From contig WBMZ01003331.1 of NCBI GenBank assembly GCA_013400975.1, positions 185,931 through 249,930 of the forward strand: 64,000 nt of DNA. The letters are read 5' to 3'. The translations under genes and the position numbers were made by a program. Source of the DNA: Atrichornis clamosus. Taxonomy: Eukaryota > Chordata > Aves > Passeriformes > Menuridae. This document shows, piece by piece, positions 25,801 to 38,762 of this stretch. The notes under the pieces were generated by a model. The model was given only the letters and a program-made list of their open reading frames with translations, was not told where the DNA came from and searched no databases. Numbering within the stretch: position 1 is the stretch's first letter; the number at the start of each line of letters is the position of its first letter.

Positions 25801-28800
25801 TTTTCTTTACAGTACAATCAAATTAGGTACTGATTTCTTTCAGAAGCAATCTTTCTAATGTGTAAAGATGGTAAAGTTGGTAAACTAACTGTTGGAGAAG
25901 GGCTTACAAATTTCTTGGTCTGAAGGAAACAACTTCAAAATTTGCTATTTCTAGGATCTGGATATGCAGCTTGATAGCTTTTTGATGCATTTCAGAGTAA
26001 TTTGCATTAGATCTGCACATATATGAAGACAAAGTAACTGAGCACCCATCTCCACAAAAAGTAAGGGGAGAGTTAACTGCCTATTTTTTATATGAAGTAT
26101 ATGAACTGTCAGCACAAATTTGAGTGATTGAGAGACACATTAACGTATACTGGAGACTGTGAAGAGTATTTCTCTCTCTCTCTTTGTACGTTTTTTGTAA
26201 ATTACAACCCCCCCTTCTTTTTATTTCCTCTAAAACACTCATTTTTCTATTTATTTCTGTGTGTACATGAGATTTCTCAGTGTGAGATAAGTGATGACTA
26301 CCACTGCTTGGAATATCTGTGTGCTCTTCCCAGTGCCCAAGGTTAGAGAACAGGTTCAGGGAAAGAACCTTTCCTTTTAAGAAAGATTAAGGCTTACCTG
26401 GTAAGCATTTGTCCTGCTTGAAATCCGATGAACATAGTGACTGAAGAGTAGGTCATGAATTTTTAATCACCTCCATAATATCATCAGAAAGCTATGTTTT
26501 GTTAGGCTGTATTGGTAAGTCTGATGAGCTCTCCAACAGTGTTGAGTATGGTGAGATGATGAATTGCCAGTAATTGGAGTTATAGGATGGAGAAGTGAAC
26601 CTTGAGCCTAAGTGTGGTACTGAGTTATTAGGCAGTAGAACTTGAGTGGAGGGAGAGGAGATGGAGACTATCAGGTTGTCCCCGTGATGACCAGCAGAGC
26701 CCATAAATGGATCACAGGACTGAGTCACAGTGTGTCTGTGCCAACAGTCTCTCTGACACTGACAACACTGACAGTGTCTTGAAAATAAATAAATGTGTGT
26801 AACTGTTGGAAGTAGAGTGTGACACTTTATCAGATGATGTACCAGAATGGCACAAAGACAATACTTCTGGGTTTCATCATGAGAGTATATATTGTTTGAA
26901 TTATGTTAAAAAACCCCAAGATCCCTAAAAAAGATGTTGTACTATTTAAGAAGCAGTGGCTGTATAGATTATATTTTTTAAGGGAAACATGAAACTTGAT
27001 TCTTCTTTTGATGAACTGACTGTGGGTAAACATATGAAGTAAACATGTTTTATCACTGTATTGATTACATTATGTGTTAGTTGAAAGTTGATGTGGGAAT
27101 GTAGATAATTAAATGACTTTTCCATGTTGCTAGGAAAAAAAGAATCAATTTTTTCCTTGAGAGATCTTGTCTGTTTGCATTAACTTCCATTTTTACTGGG
27201 TCTGATGTTATATTTGCATGTGATAATGAAGGCAGACTCATATAAAACAAACATTCTGACCAGAATAATAATGTCTTGCTATAAGCATTGCAACACTTTA
27301 CTGATGAAAGACTCTTCACATATACGTGAAAAGAATTATCTTAGTTTTTGAAACACAAAGTTCAATCTTCTTACATAAGGAGCCCAGTTAGATCCATAGT
27401 AAGGAAAATTTGTAGCACTCTTAAGAGTAAGAAAAATTTGATCCACTAGTAATTAAATTCTCTTTTTTAAATTACCATATACTTACACATATACTTAGAT
27501 CAGGATCTTTATGTACCTTCTTTAAATGGGTGTATTTTTTGGAGTTGTGTTATTGAGAAGAGCTCTATTGAAATTTTTGACTTCTGTATATTTCTGTTTA
27601 CGAGAGAGATTTTTAAAAGAGAGGGAAGAAGAGCTTGCAGACAGTTTTAGTTGCATGTAGGTTTGCATATAAAGATTGAGGGATTTGTGGGGAGATACTT
27701 ATTCTTGCAAGCTCCACTTGCAAATTTCTTAATCCTTTTTTTTTTTTTAATTTAATAATCAGCCTGGCAAAGACATATAGGAGCTAAGGAAATAAAACAT
27801 CATTTGACTTTTTACCACAGAAATTCATTACTTTCCTATCAGAAAATCCATCAGAAGGTACCAAGGCCCATTTAGTCATGCATGATAATGCTCAGGATTC
27901 ATGAGAAAATAAAGGTAGGGATTGTTGTTAAAATAATAAAATACTATTTTTAGCTAAGTGTGTAACATTTCACAGTTGCTTACTTTAAGTTCAAGAGTGC
28001 AGTTATTTTTAACAGATATCTTGCAAAAATGACATATATAGTATATGGAATTAATGTAACATTTTTGCATGTTGGAATTTAAGCCTAAGACTTTGCAAGG
28101 ATTTGTACTGTGTTATTAAACTCTAGTTAATTCATAAATACTGTTTTACTTTTTGAATGTTGAACAGTCTGTGGTATTCTTAACAGAACCCCAGCTAAAT
28201 CATACCAGCTGTGGACAGTGATTAATGCAGTGAGCAAGGAAAGCTCAGCATGCATGAAAGGAGAGCATAACAAGGACAAAAGCAGACACAATGTTGATTG
28301 TAATGAAGCTGGATTCCCATGAGGGGTAGCATCATAATATTGCTTTTCTCTCTTTCTTTTTTTTTTTTTTAATTTAAATTTGGTATTGGCCGTGACTATT
28401 TATATTCTAGATTATATTTATTTATTCTCAGGTGGGCCAACTAACTTACTTGAAAAGGCAGTGCACTTTATAGTGATGGCAGAAAAAGGCTTAAAAGTAA
28501 CAGTAGTTTCCTACTGTTAAAGTGGTGTTCATATTTTCATTTACGACATGCAGTGTTTCATGCACAGTATTGATTCTACTGGGCTCAGGTGCTCTTTATT
28601 AAAATTACATATTTTCGCTCATACCTTTTTATAGTTTTTAATTCTGATGGGGTGCTGAATTTGCCCCATCCTGCCTTCATCCTGAATTTTTTAAAGTACA
28701 CATCAAGTAAGTGTTGTGTCCAGTAATACATTAGGACTTGATCACTGAAGTGGTGAAAGCTCATTCCTATTATCACACAGTAATCAAGTAATGTTATCAT

Positions 28801-29284
28801 GAGTCAGCATGAACTAATATGTTCACAGCAATTCTGTTATTCTGTGTAGAAGAATGATAGTCTATGTTTTATGAATAGAAATCACAGCTGTGAATACTCA
28901 CAGCAGAAATGTAGAGTATCAAGGAGTCTATTTGAATAGTAAAACTCACTCTATTTTTATGAACTGTGCTCTAAATTCTATGCATTGGTGGTAAATGTGA
29001 AAATAAAGTAAAATAAAGCAAAACAAAATAAACCCTCAACAAAACCCGCTAGTGATAGGAATGGGTTTAACCAAGACATTCTACAGGAAATAAATCGTGA
29101 GGATATTAAGTGCATTGAAAGAGTTCACCAAAACTAAGGTAGTTAATGTGTTTTGAATTACAATTAATTTAATTGGAACAGAATTGGAGAAACCTGAAAG
29201 TATATTTGTCACAGTAAGCATATTTCTTCTTATGAAGCTAAATCAAGCTTGACTTTCTGCATTTTATCATAAATCAAATTTACT
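22861..29284 (+). other. Non-coding intronic stretch, 22.9-29.3 kb
   Basis: No gene or mobile element was recognised. It has a short direct repeat (GTATCTTATGGAG at 25371-25383 and 25396-25408), T runs near 27738-27749 and 28357-28370, and an AAAATAAAG-rich tract at 28999-29034. Confidence 0.55.
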
Positions 29285-29290
29285 TGCTAA

Positions 29291-29371
29291 ATAAGATGAT
29301 TGGACTGGATGATTGATGGTTGGACTGGATGATCTGAAGAGTGTCTTCCAAACTTGATGATTCTGTGATAA
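29291..29371 (+). mobile_element. Short CR1 tail fragment
   Basis: TTGGACTGGATGATCTGAAGAG to TTGATGATTCTGTGAT is the extreme 3' end of CR1. The TTGGACTGGATGAT block is duplicated at 29300-29313 and 29320-29333. Confidence 0.8.
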
Positions 29372-32300
29372 GATTTGCCTATCAAAAATTCTAGCTGAAC
29401 CTTCCCATTGCAGACAACTTACTATGAGAGAACCCGCACAGCTGCAAACAATGGTTAGGAGATGTGCTTTTTGGCTTAAAATTTGATGATACAGACATAC
29501 GGTTGGTTTTATGTAGTACCCACACCAAATCTTACCTTTTCTTCACTTCAGCTCCTCTAAGCTTACATCAGACTTCCCAAAGTAATTTTTATTAAAGACC
29601 ATTAAGCACTAATGTTTTGTTCTAGCTGTCTACTAGCATAGAAAATTAATTTTGCCTGTCTGTTCTTTATTGCACCATGACGACTGCTATTGTCATTATA
29701 CCATGGTGGGGTTAATAATCCTTCTGACTGAAATGCAGTGTTACAAAATTAGATTATTTCAGTGCTTCAATAAGGTGTTCTGCAAAAATTGGTTCCAGTT
29801 GCATTTTAGTTCATCTCTGGTTGCACAGGTGTCAGAAATGACTAATGAAGATAATTCGTTTCTTCATGGGAAAAATGACATTAAGTCACGTACTAGAATG
29901 ATCCACTGATTTTATCCACATAACTGTCAGCAACTTTGAGACACTTCTAATGTCCACTTCCTGCTTCTGTGGCTGGATTTGAATTTAGAGAAAGGACACA
30001 CTGTCATTTTCGGTGCATACCAGTGGTTGTCTAGCTCAGCATATCTCAGATTAATTATTCTCTGTCTTAATTTTATAGTGCAGATATATGTATATTGGAG
30101 TGTCTGCAGATACACTGTAAATGGAACATAGTATTTCAAAATTTTGTAAATTAACTCTCACTTGCAAAGTTGCTTCATCTGTGGGGTTTTTATTCCCATT
30201 AAAAAGTGCAAAAGTGTGCACAATGACCATCAGTTGGGAAAAAGAAAGAAAATAAATTGTCTTCTATCTATTTCATCCAGGCACTTACATATCTTCAGTC
30301 AGATTTTTTTTTTGTTTATTAATAAGTAGTAGCAGTGACATTTTATGTCCACGGGTAATGGTGAATGTAAAATACTGCTGAAGTTGAAGAGCATTTGATC
30401 CCTCTATAATAGAAACTTTCCACTCCTAAAAATGGGGTTTGTAATACATCTGAATTTTAGAAATAAAATAGGAAATGAAATTGAAAAGGGCGTAATGGTG
30501 TACATTTTGAACTAGATTTTCTCCTTCTTCAAGTGGGTATTGTTTTCTCAGCTCTAAATGTATGGCCCATAAAAGTGGCCCAAGGGAGCCAAACCTTTTA
30601 TGTGTTTTAATAAGCTAAGTGCTATTATAAAAGAACTATTAATGGCTTTATTCTAATTCTAATTGGATATTAAGAAATACTGACTCTAAATCATACATAG
30701 CTTATAGGCTTATTACAGGTTTGGTTTCACAAGTAGAGTGAAATGGAGTTTAGGCTCACAACAGTAGTTGTAGGGTCTACATTTTTACTAATTTCTGCAT
30801 AGCATTTCATCACATTTTGAGACACACAGGCTTAGCTTTGAAACAGAGGAGACTGTCATTGTCCTGTGAAGCAACGAGCTCTGCAGCTTTAAATAAATGC
30901 AGATAAGAGGTTAACACAACACAGGGCATTACTGAGGCCAGAGCATGGCTTCACATCTTAAGGATCATGTTTAATGGGTACTTTTCAGCTCCCTTGGTAG
31001 TCTTGGTGATTTTGATCAGGATCATATAAGTAGATGAAGTGGTGTCGCTAATGTTGAATTGCACTGTACATAGACAGTCTGCAATTAGTGGAGCTATGTA
31101 AAGAGAAAGGTATTGATTTGGCTGAAGTTGGGGATTCAGAGTCTTGAACCATATGCATATTTCCATTGCTAATCTTTTCTATCAAAAACATGTACTTCAC
31201 ATGATGCTTATATTTATTTATTTTTGCAGCAGTTACTGGAAAATATGTTAAAAACTCTGGATAGAGCCATGTAGTACTTCTGTTTCAGTGTATATCAGCT
31301 TCTGCTGGTCTTGTTAAAAATAAATATTTACATATCAATGCTTTCTTATTTATGCATATTGTCCAAATGAACACTTTTTCAATCAAATATTCCTGTTACA
31401 GTATAGCCAAACAGGTACTTAGAGAAAATAGTTACTGTACCATCCATATTAAATAGGGCTAGAGGTTTTATAATTCATTGTTACTGCTCATAAGAGAAAT
31501 TATTTCTGTCACTACATTTGATGGAAGGTGATGTAAAAAACAAAGGTTTTTTCTTTCCCTGTGTGTTATTTTAAAAGTTTTTATGTTAAAAAAGATATGT
31601 TTATTATTACCATTTCTCATCTCTTAAAAGCTAAGAATTATTAAAATCAAGGAAGGAAAGACTGGTGCACATAATGCTTTCTGTACTATTTTTCATGTTC
31701 TGTGAAAATCACTTAAGTTTCTAAAAAAACAATAATTCAAATTCAGTTCTTCTTTTAAATTAAGTGAATTTAAAAAGGGATTATGCAAACTTGCAGGTTC
31801 TTTTTTGAAGAAGATTCCTAATATGTTAATTTCTACAGAACAAATTCAAGCACTGTAAATTATGATATGTCAATTATCCTTCGTAGTCATGGAGGATGTA
31901 TTTGAATACCTAATTTAAGGATCGAGAAGCTCTTTGCATCTGGATAAGCTTTGAAATAGTAAATAAGTAAATATTTTCTAGCAATAACAGAGCCCCTAGT
32001 ATAACACAATACTGCAGCTGAGAACGAAGTTTTAATCAGGATTATTGCTTAGATTTCTTTTGTTGCTGTTGCTATGGGACGTACGAATTAATTGAAGTCA
32101 ATTAATTTTTTTTCCTTTAAATGCATTTTTTAAAAATCTGTAATAAGATATATTTGAATTAGTACTTTTTGGACAGGAGTATAATCAGCATTAGTTTGAA
32201 TAACTGAACTGAAAACAGAAGGTCAAGTAACAAAACTCTCAGGAAGATTCCAGGGGGAAAAAGAAAGGTAGTTTAAGAAATACCTCTGAAATTTTGATTT

Positions 32301-34591
32301 TTGGAGTTGAAATATCCAGACAATGCTGAAGACCCATATGTAGTGCTAAATCCTTCTTTGGGAATTAGTGTGCACCTCAGATTAGTTTTCAGTGTAATTA
32401 TGGCTTTTGTGACAGATGATGAAAAGTTTAATGAAAAGTCAATTACATAAACTACTTGAATCTCACGGAGCTTAATTATAGGGTCCACATTCTAATAAAA
32501 TTATTTTCAAGCTTCATTGAGAGGACCTCACTAAAATCAGAAACCTACAAGTAACTTAATAATGACTTACTTCAAAGGTTTTTGTAATGTTACATTTACT
32601 AGCTTTCTGAAATTACAAAAACTGAATGAGAGAGACAGAAGGACTTTTTTCTTTCAGAGATTGTAACAAGGGAGTGATTCTGTTGAAAGCAGTTGAAAGC
32701 ACAGCTAAAAATACAAAACACTTTACCTTATATGCATATAAAAAAGGTTTTCTGGCTTTTTTAAAGGCTATACTATCTTGTTAAAAAGTGTCCGTAACTG
32801 ATTGTGCCTAGTAGAAAATTGGTAGGTTTAGGTTTTTGGAAGTGAATTCCTTCCATATAGAAAAAAGACATGAAATAAGTCTGAAAAGGTTAACTAATAA
32901 TTTGTGAATGGGCTGCTCTTTCATCACTGGAAGAATACAAAGGCTACACATTGCTACATTTTTCGAGTTACAGCCTAAGTTTCATTTTAAGAAGTAAGTA
33001 CTAGAATAGAGTAGAAATGTAGCTGCTAATGGCCTATAGTCTCAGTTACAAGTTGTAAATGTGTAGTGCCTAATGGAGAATATTTTACACCTTAACATTT
33101 GCTTCAATTTTATACTGAAGTAACGACAAAGAGATCTGTGGAAACATGCCTGGGCAAAACTTCTGTGGCTAACATATACCCCTTACTTGAAATTATGAAT
33201 AGATATCCATCCTGCGCATTAACATTTTATAGCTTGAAGTTTGTGCTTAGGCTCTTGCTGAATCTGAGCAGGAAAATGTTGCATGCTGTATAGATGACAA
33301 AGGCATGTGGGCTGCTGGCCATATAGCAGTTGAATCTTAAAATAAATAATGCAACATAGTATTTTATTTATATTTAAGAGATGGAACGATTTGACTCAAA
33401 TTTATTGAAAAAAGGAAAGCCATCAAGCTTGCATTGTCTGCTGTGAATGGAAATGAGAAGGATGTCCATTGCTGTTACATTGCATCATTTTCAAATGTGC
33501 AGCAGTAAACTGGAGTAGCTATTGAAATAATCTCTGTTAAACACCATATTACAGTTGTATTAATAATAGAGAAAAAAGAGGGAGCTTGTCACCTGTAGAT
33601 TCATCTGATGTATTCTCAACATTACAGCTTAAAGTTAGTGGAAGATGAGTAGATGAGAATGTAACAATTAAAACAAAATTCATGCAGGAGATAGTTTGCC
33701 TGGCTTGACTAGCTAGTTACAGAACTGGCATCTCTGTTGCATACGGTGTCTGGAAATTTTCCTTTATGCATTTTCCTAATGTCATAATATTAAGTAGAGA
33801 TCATTATTCCTTTGAGAAAAGGTTAAACTTAGAAAAAAGAGGCCTATATGTCAGTTTATAGACATGATTATTCTAAAAAGCATATTTTTTGATCTTTTAT
33901 CTACAATAATGAGATAAAAAATGCTAACAATGGAATGAATTTGAAGCTAAATGGCTGATCTAATAGTTTCAAAATGAAAACTGTTTTTAATTACTGTTTC
34001 ATATTAAAAAAAAAGACCCTAAAGGAATACACTTGATTTGTGGAAAGATGGGGAGAATGGTTTGTAGCAAGAAACAGCAGTGGAAAGTGTCAGCAGAACA
34101 TCTGTGATTTAGAAACAAGACAGAATGAGAAGAAAGATCTCAGGACTGTTAAAGAGACACAACCTTGATAAATACAGTAAGGTTGACAGATGCGGAAGGA
34201 GAAACCAAAGGGAAGAAAAACAGTGAAAATTTTATTCTGCATAGCCTGAGAATTAATCTAGGTTTCATAGGATCAAGGATTTCTTTCTTTTGCAATAAAT
34301 AGTCTCTACACTAAGTGGAATAATGGTTTTCTGTCTTCTATTCAGGCAGACATACCAACTTCAGTGATTACAAGTTGCTTTACGCTGTTGCTGCTCCTTC
34401 GTATCAGCAGAAGTGTGTGGATGACTTGGTATTTGTAGAAATACATAGTATACTGTAGAATTCTTTTTTCTAATAGGAAAAAACCCATCAACTTTGTGAA
34501 GATTTCTATGTTTTCACTTAGTGCGAAATGCTAGAATCAAAGGTATTAATTGTAACTTTTCCTTATACGGGTGCAAGATAATACAATTACA
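29372..34591 (+). other. Non-coding intronic stretch, 29.4-34.6 kb
   Basis: AT-rich DNA with no recognised gene, RNA or transposon. The area around 30590-30740 contains several TAAT-core sites but nothing that can be annotated from sequence alone. Confidence 0.5.
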
Positions 34592-34596
34592 CAGGC

Positions 34597-35778
34597 TGTC
34601 ATTCCCTGGCCATCTGCCAGACTTCAGGCCCAGGCCCTTTGCTGTAAGCCCTTTGCATCTTTCATTCTTTATTGTAGTTGTACAATGAATAAATCAGGGC
34701 ATTGTGGAAAGTGAAAGCTTAGGAAGCTCTTGAAAGATGTCAGTGCTATAGAGTATAGAGACACCAGGCAGGGTTTTAAGCAGAAAGTAGTCACTTTTTG
34801 TACCAGGTAAGGTTTTTAGTAGAAGGGGCCCACAGAGGTACCTTCTCTTGAAAAGCTGTTTGAAGTTTCCCCCATGTCCAACAGAGCCAATGCCAGTGAC
34901 AAGATGGACCTGCCGATGGCCAAGGCCAAGCCTGGTAGTAGTGCCTCTAGGATAACAGATTTAAGAAAATGAAGGAAGTTGTGCTGGGACAACTGCAGCC
35001 AGAAAAGTGAGGAGTGGGAGTATTGGAAAGGAACAGCTCTGCAGACACTCAGGTCAGGGGAGAAGGAGGGGGAGGAGGTGCTGCAGGCACCAGAGCAGAT
35101 TCCCCTGCAGCCCGTGATGAAGACCTTGGTAAGGCAGCTGTGCCCCTGCATTCCATGGTGAAGCAGATATCCATATGCACCCTATGAAGGACTCCATAAT
35201 GGAACGGGTGGATGTGTCCGAAGAAGGTGGTGACCCTGTGAGAAGCTCCTGCTGCAGCGAGTTTGCTGACTTGTGACACTGTGACGGACACATGCTCCTG
35301 TAGCCTTTTCCTGAATGACTCTACTCCACTGGAACAACTTGTATTGAAGAAGTTCGTGGAGGACTGTCTCATGTGGGAGGAATCCCATGCCGGAGCAAAG
35401 GTGGACGGTGAGAAAAAAGGAGTGGCAGAGACAAGGTGTGATGCACTGAGAGCAACCCCCATTCCCTGTCACCCTGTGCCGTTCAGGGGCAGGAGGTAAA
35501 AAAAACCAGGAGTGAAGTTGAGCCCAGGAAGAAAGGAGGATATGTGTTTCTAAGATTTGGATTTATTTTTCATTTACCTACTCTGATTTGATTGGTAATA
35601 AATATATTAATTTCCCTGAGTCTGTTTTGCCTGTGACAGTAACTGGTGAATGATCTCTCTGTCTTTATCTTGACCTGTCTGTCTTTCATTGTATTTTCTC
35701 GCCTCCCTACAGGCTTAGGAGGGGAGTGACAGAGGAGTTTTAGTCTGTACCTGGCACCCTGCCAGGGTCAACCCACCA
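34597..35778 (+). mobile_element. Degraded avian endogenous retroviral LTR
   Basis: The 3' half resembles, from memory, a widespread bird ERV LTR: the blocks GAAGTTCGTGGAGGACTGTC and GGAATCCCATGCCGGAGCA, then GATTTGATTGGTAATAAAT with a poly(A) signal near 35600, then CTGTTTTGCCTGTGACAGTAA, and the end CCAGGGTCAACCCACCA. The 5' boundary is tentative, chosen from a TGT start next to an 8-bp sequence that recurs at the 3' edge. No viral coding region was seen. The open frames on both strands in this interval are incidental. Confidence 0.75.
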
Positions 35779-36336
35779 GGCTGTTTGACCACATATTTGT
35801 CATGTATATGGGATTTTTTGAAGTATGTGATATCTTCACGAACAAGTTTTATTTCTGCAACTACAGTTTAACTGCAGCCTAAATAAATATTTGACATCAG
35901 CAGTATGATACATTATAGGCCATTGAGGAGTGAAGGAGGTCAATGACAATCATTAAATATTTAAACTAAAATATCCACTTTTGAGATTCTTCATATGTTA
36001 CAATTTGTGCAAAACATTGAAGTTCAGAAGCATGCCAGTCTGTCTGGGTGCAATGCTAACCTGACACAAATACAAAAATTCCTGAAACCAATGGCATTTA
36101 TCATTATGTACCTTAGATTGTTTGTATCTCTTTTACAGCTCCAGAAAGTAAATGTTTTATTACATATTACAATAGATTAATATTTTATAGCAGAAGGAGA
36201 ACTGAAATCTCAACTGCTGTAAGATACTAACTGCAAATACAACTTATTGGCTGTGCTGGGATGTTTATTTCACTGGAAAACAGAAACTGGAATGGTCTGA
36301 ATGATGAGTATGTAAGAGAAACTTTTCTAGCAGATA

Positions 36337-36695
36337 AGAATCATAGAATGGTTGAGATTTGAAGGGACTTTGAAGGACATATAGTTCAGAACCCTTTGCA
36401 GTGGAGGTGGATACCTTCCAGTAGACCAGATTGCTCAAAGCCCTTTCCATCCTGGCCTTGAACACTTCCAGGGATGGGTGCAGTGCCTCACTGCTCTCAT
36501 TGAAAGAATGTCTTCCTTATGTCCAATTTAAATTTACCCTTTCAGTATAAAACCTTTGACCCTTATCCTGTCACTACAGGTCCTTCTGAAAGGTCCCTGT
36601 CCATCTTTCTTCTAAGACCCTTTCAGATATTGGAAGGCTGCTATAAGAGCTTCCCAAAACCTTCTCCATGCTGAACAACCTAGTCTCAGATTCTA
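36337..36695 (-). mobile_element. CR1 LINE fragment, antisense
   Basis: The plus strand begins with AATCATAGAATGGTTGAG, the reverse complement of a CR1 tail, and continues through CTGGCCTTGAACACTTCCAG and CTTATCCTGTCACTAC to CTGAACAACCTAGTCTCAG. The right boundary is uncertain; the similarity fades by about 36700. Confidence 0.93.
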
Positions 36696-37127
36696 ATATG
36701 AGATCGATCACTGGGTATCTGCTGGTTTTGATACCATATTTCCTGAACTGAAACAAAACACTAAATCCTTGTTGGGCAATGGGCTCACGGGCAAAATGAA
36801 AAATAAAGAGCAATCCTACCCTAAAACGTGAGATTGGAATCAGTTTCCTGATTCAGGAAGTACTTTGGGTTGGTGGTTACAACTTGAAGACATATGATGT
36901 ATTTATTCTAAGCTCTCAATTTCTCACTCAATTGAAATGTGCTAATTTCTTAATAAATGAGATCACCAATTACCTTTCAATATATCTTCTGTAATTTTAA
37001 TACCTGTTAGCACAGAATTTCTTGTGAGTTAAGCCGATGAACAGTCTTCTGTGAGAGCTCTGATACTTCCAAACCCGGAGTGCAGAGATAGTGTTTTATT
37101 ACAAATTTTGTTTAGGATGCAATTTTA

Positions 37128-37145
37128 CAGGTTTGTGTAAACCTG
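37128..37145. repeat. Small perfect inverted repeat
   Basis: CAGGTTT-GTGT-AAACCTG is a 7-bp stem with a 4-base loop. No function is implied. Confidence 0.8.
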
Positions 37146-38519
37146 CATTGCAGGCTATTAAGGAGGATAAGAAAAGTTGAGTTTTCCATTGTTACCCACA
37201 AAGAGACTTCCTAATCTTCCCTTCAGTTGAGTTTTACTCTGCTAAAAACTCAACAATTCTTAGAAAGTTAGCAGAGTTGATTTTGATGCCATTTGTGCGG
37301 ACTAAAACTCTCATATTTTCAATGTATTTTGTTAAGTCTGGCTAGAGTCAGCTGTCATGCCTTATTTTATACATAGACTGTAAGCATTTTAGGGGGTAAG
37401 ATTAAGATTGTAAGCATTCTTGGAGGAAGATTATCCTTTTGTTTTTGTTGGCTAAAGTCAGATCCTATTTTATGAGGGTGCTAAATGTTCTAGAAGTACT
37501 AATAATGCTGATAAATTAGTATATGACAATTAAAAAATACAATCTTTTAAGTACTGTGGAACTATAGTGAAAGAATGAATGAATGTTTATGCAATATTTC
37601 CTTCTTAGGTTTTTGGGTTTGGTTGTGGTTTTGGGTTTTTTGTGAGCTCCATTATTACTATTTTCTAATTAGCTATTATATTGTTGATAATGAGCTAGTA
37701 AAGTAGTGTCCAAAGAGTTTTTCTCCTACCCTATGGAGTTTTACTTCATACATGTTTGAGTATGTAATAGTAGTTGGAACTTCAAATGCTTTGGAAAAGT
37801 GCCTTAGTTTGTAATGGAACTCCTGTTTATCCATGTTGACCCATTCATTGTCTTTATTTCACTGGAATTTTTCTTGATTTACTCCAAGATTACAGGGAGG
37901 ACTAACAGACCTTCAGACCTTAAAGAAATTGATAATATCAATCAATAAATGGAGAAACTTAACGCCCACTACCAATTAAGCGTAGATCTTTATGAGGATC
38001 TTTGAAACACAGAGCCGTGATGCAGTGCTACAAAGAATTGCATTCTATACATACGGAGATTTCTTATATAAGGACACATAGATATGAACTTAGCTTCACT
38101 TCATAGGGAATATTTTCACTACAGGCTGTGAGGATTTCTGCTTCAATGTAAATTTTTTATGCTGTAGGATCAGACCTATGTTTGCTGAATATATAAAAAC
38201 ATGATAGAATTCCTTTCAGTGCTGAAGACCAGCTTCACCCTCTCTCCTGTATCTAGCCATCCAAAAAAAGCTGAACGCTAAACAAACAGTGCTGATATTT
38301 GAAATGCTTATATCTCTTTTTCTTCTCCTCATAGTTGTTTCCTTATGAATATAACTCTAGAAATGAGTTACAAATGAGAGAAATTAAAACTGTTTAGCAA
38401 CTAAAACTAAAGAAATAAGAATCCAGAGTAGGATAAATAGGTATCTGTTTTCTACTTGGTGAAGTGCAAATACTTTTGGAATAAAATTCCAGAATTACTC
38501 TCTTCTCTCTGGTGAGCAG

Positions 38520-38762
38520 TGACAGGACCTGAGGGAATGGCATGAAGTTGTGTCAGGGGAGATTTAGGCTGGATATTAAGAAAAGGTTCTTCACCCAGAG
38601 GGTGTTTGGGCACTGGAACAGGCTCCCCAGGGAAGTGGTCACAGCACCAGCCTGACAGAGTTCAAGGAGAGTTTGGCCAATGTTCTCAGATACATGGTGT
38701 GAGTCCTGGGACTGTCCAAGGCCACAACCAGACATGATGATTTATGTGGATCACTTTTAAGT
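38520..38762 (+). mobile_element. CR1 LINE fragment, 3' end
   Basis: GTCAGGGGAGATTTAGGCTG, GGTTCTTCACCCAGAGGGTG, GGCACTGGAACAGGCTCCCC and CAGCCTGACAGAGTTCAAGG follow CR1 order without interruption. This copy is the same type as the one at 20.0 kb and serves as an internal reference for the insert there. Confidence 0.94.

Noticed and set aside
35049..35462. 137-codon minus-strand open frame and overlapping frames on both strands
   Set aside because: They fall in the degraded LTR, whose higher GC lengthens chance open frames.
37121..37160. Hairpin considered as a microRNA precursor
   Set aside because: The stem is only 7 bp with no extended pairing, far too short for a precursor.
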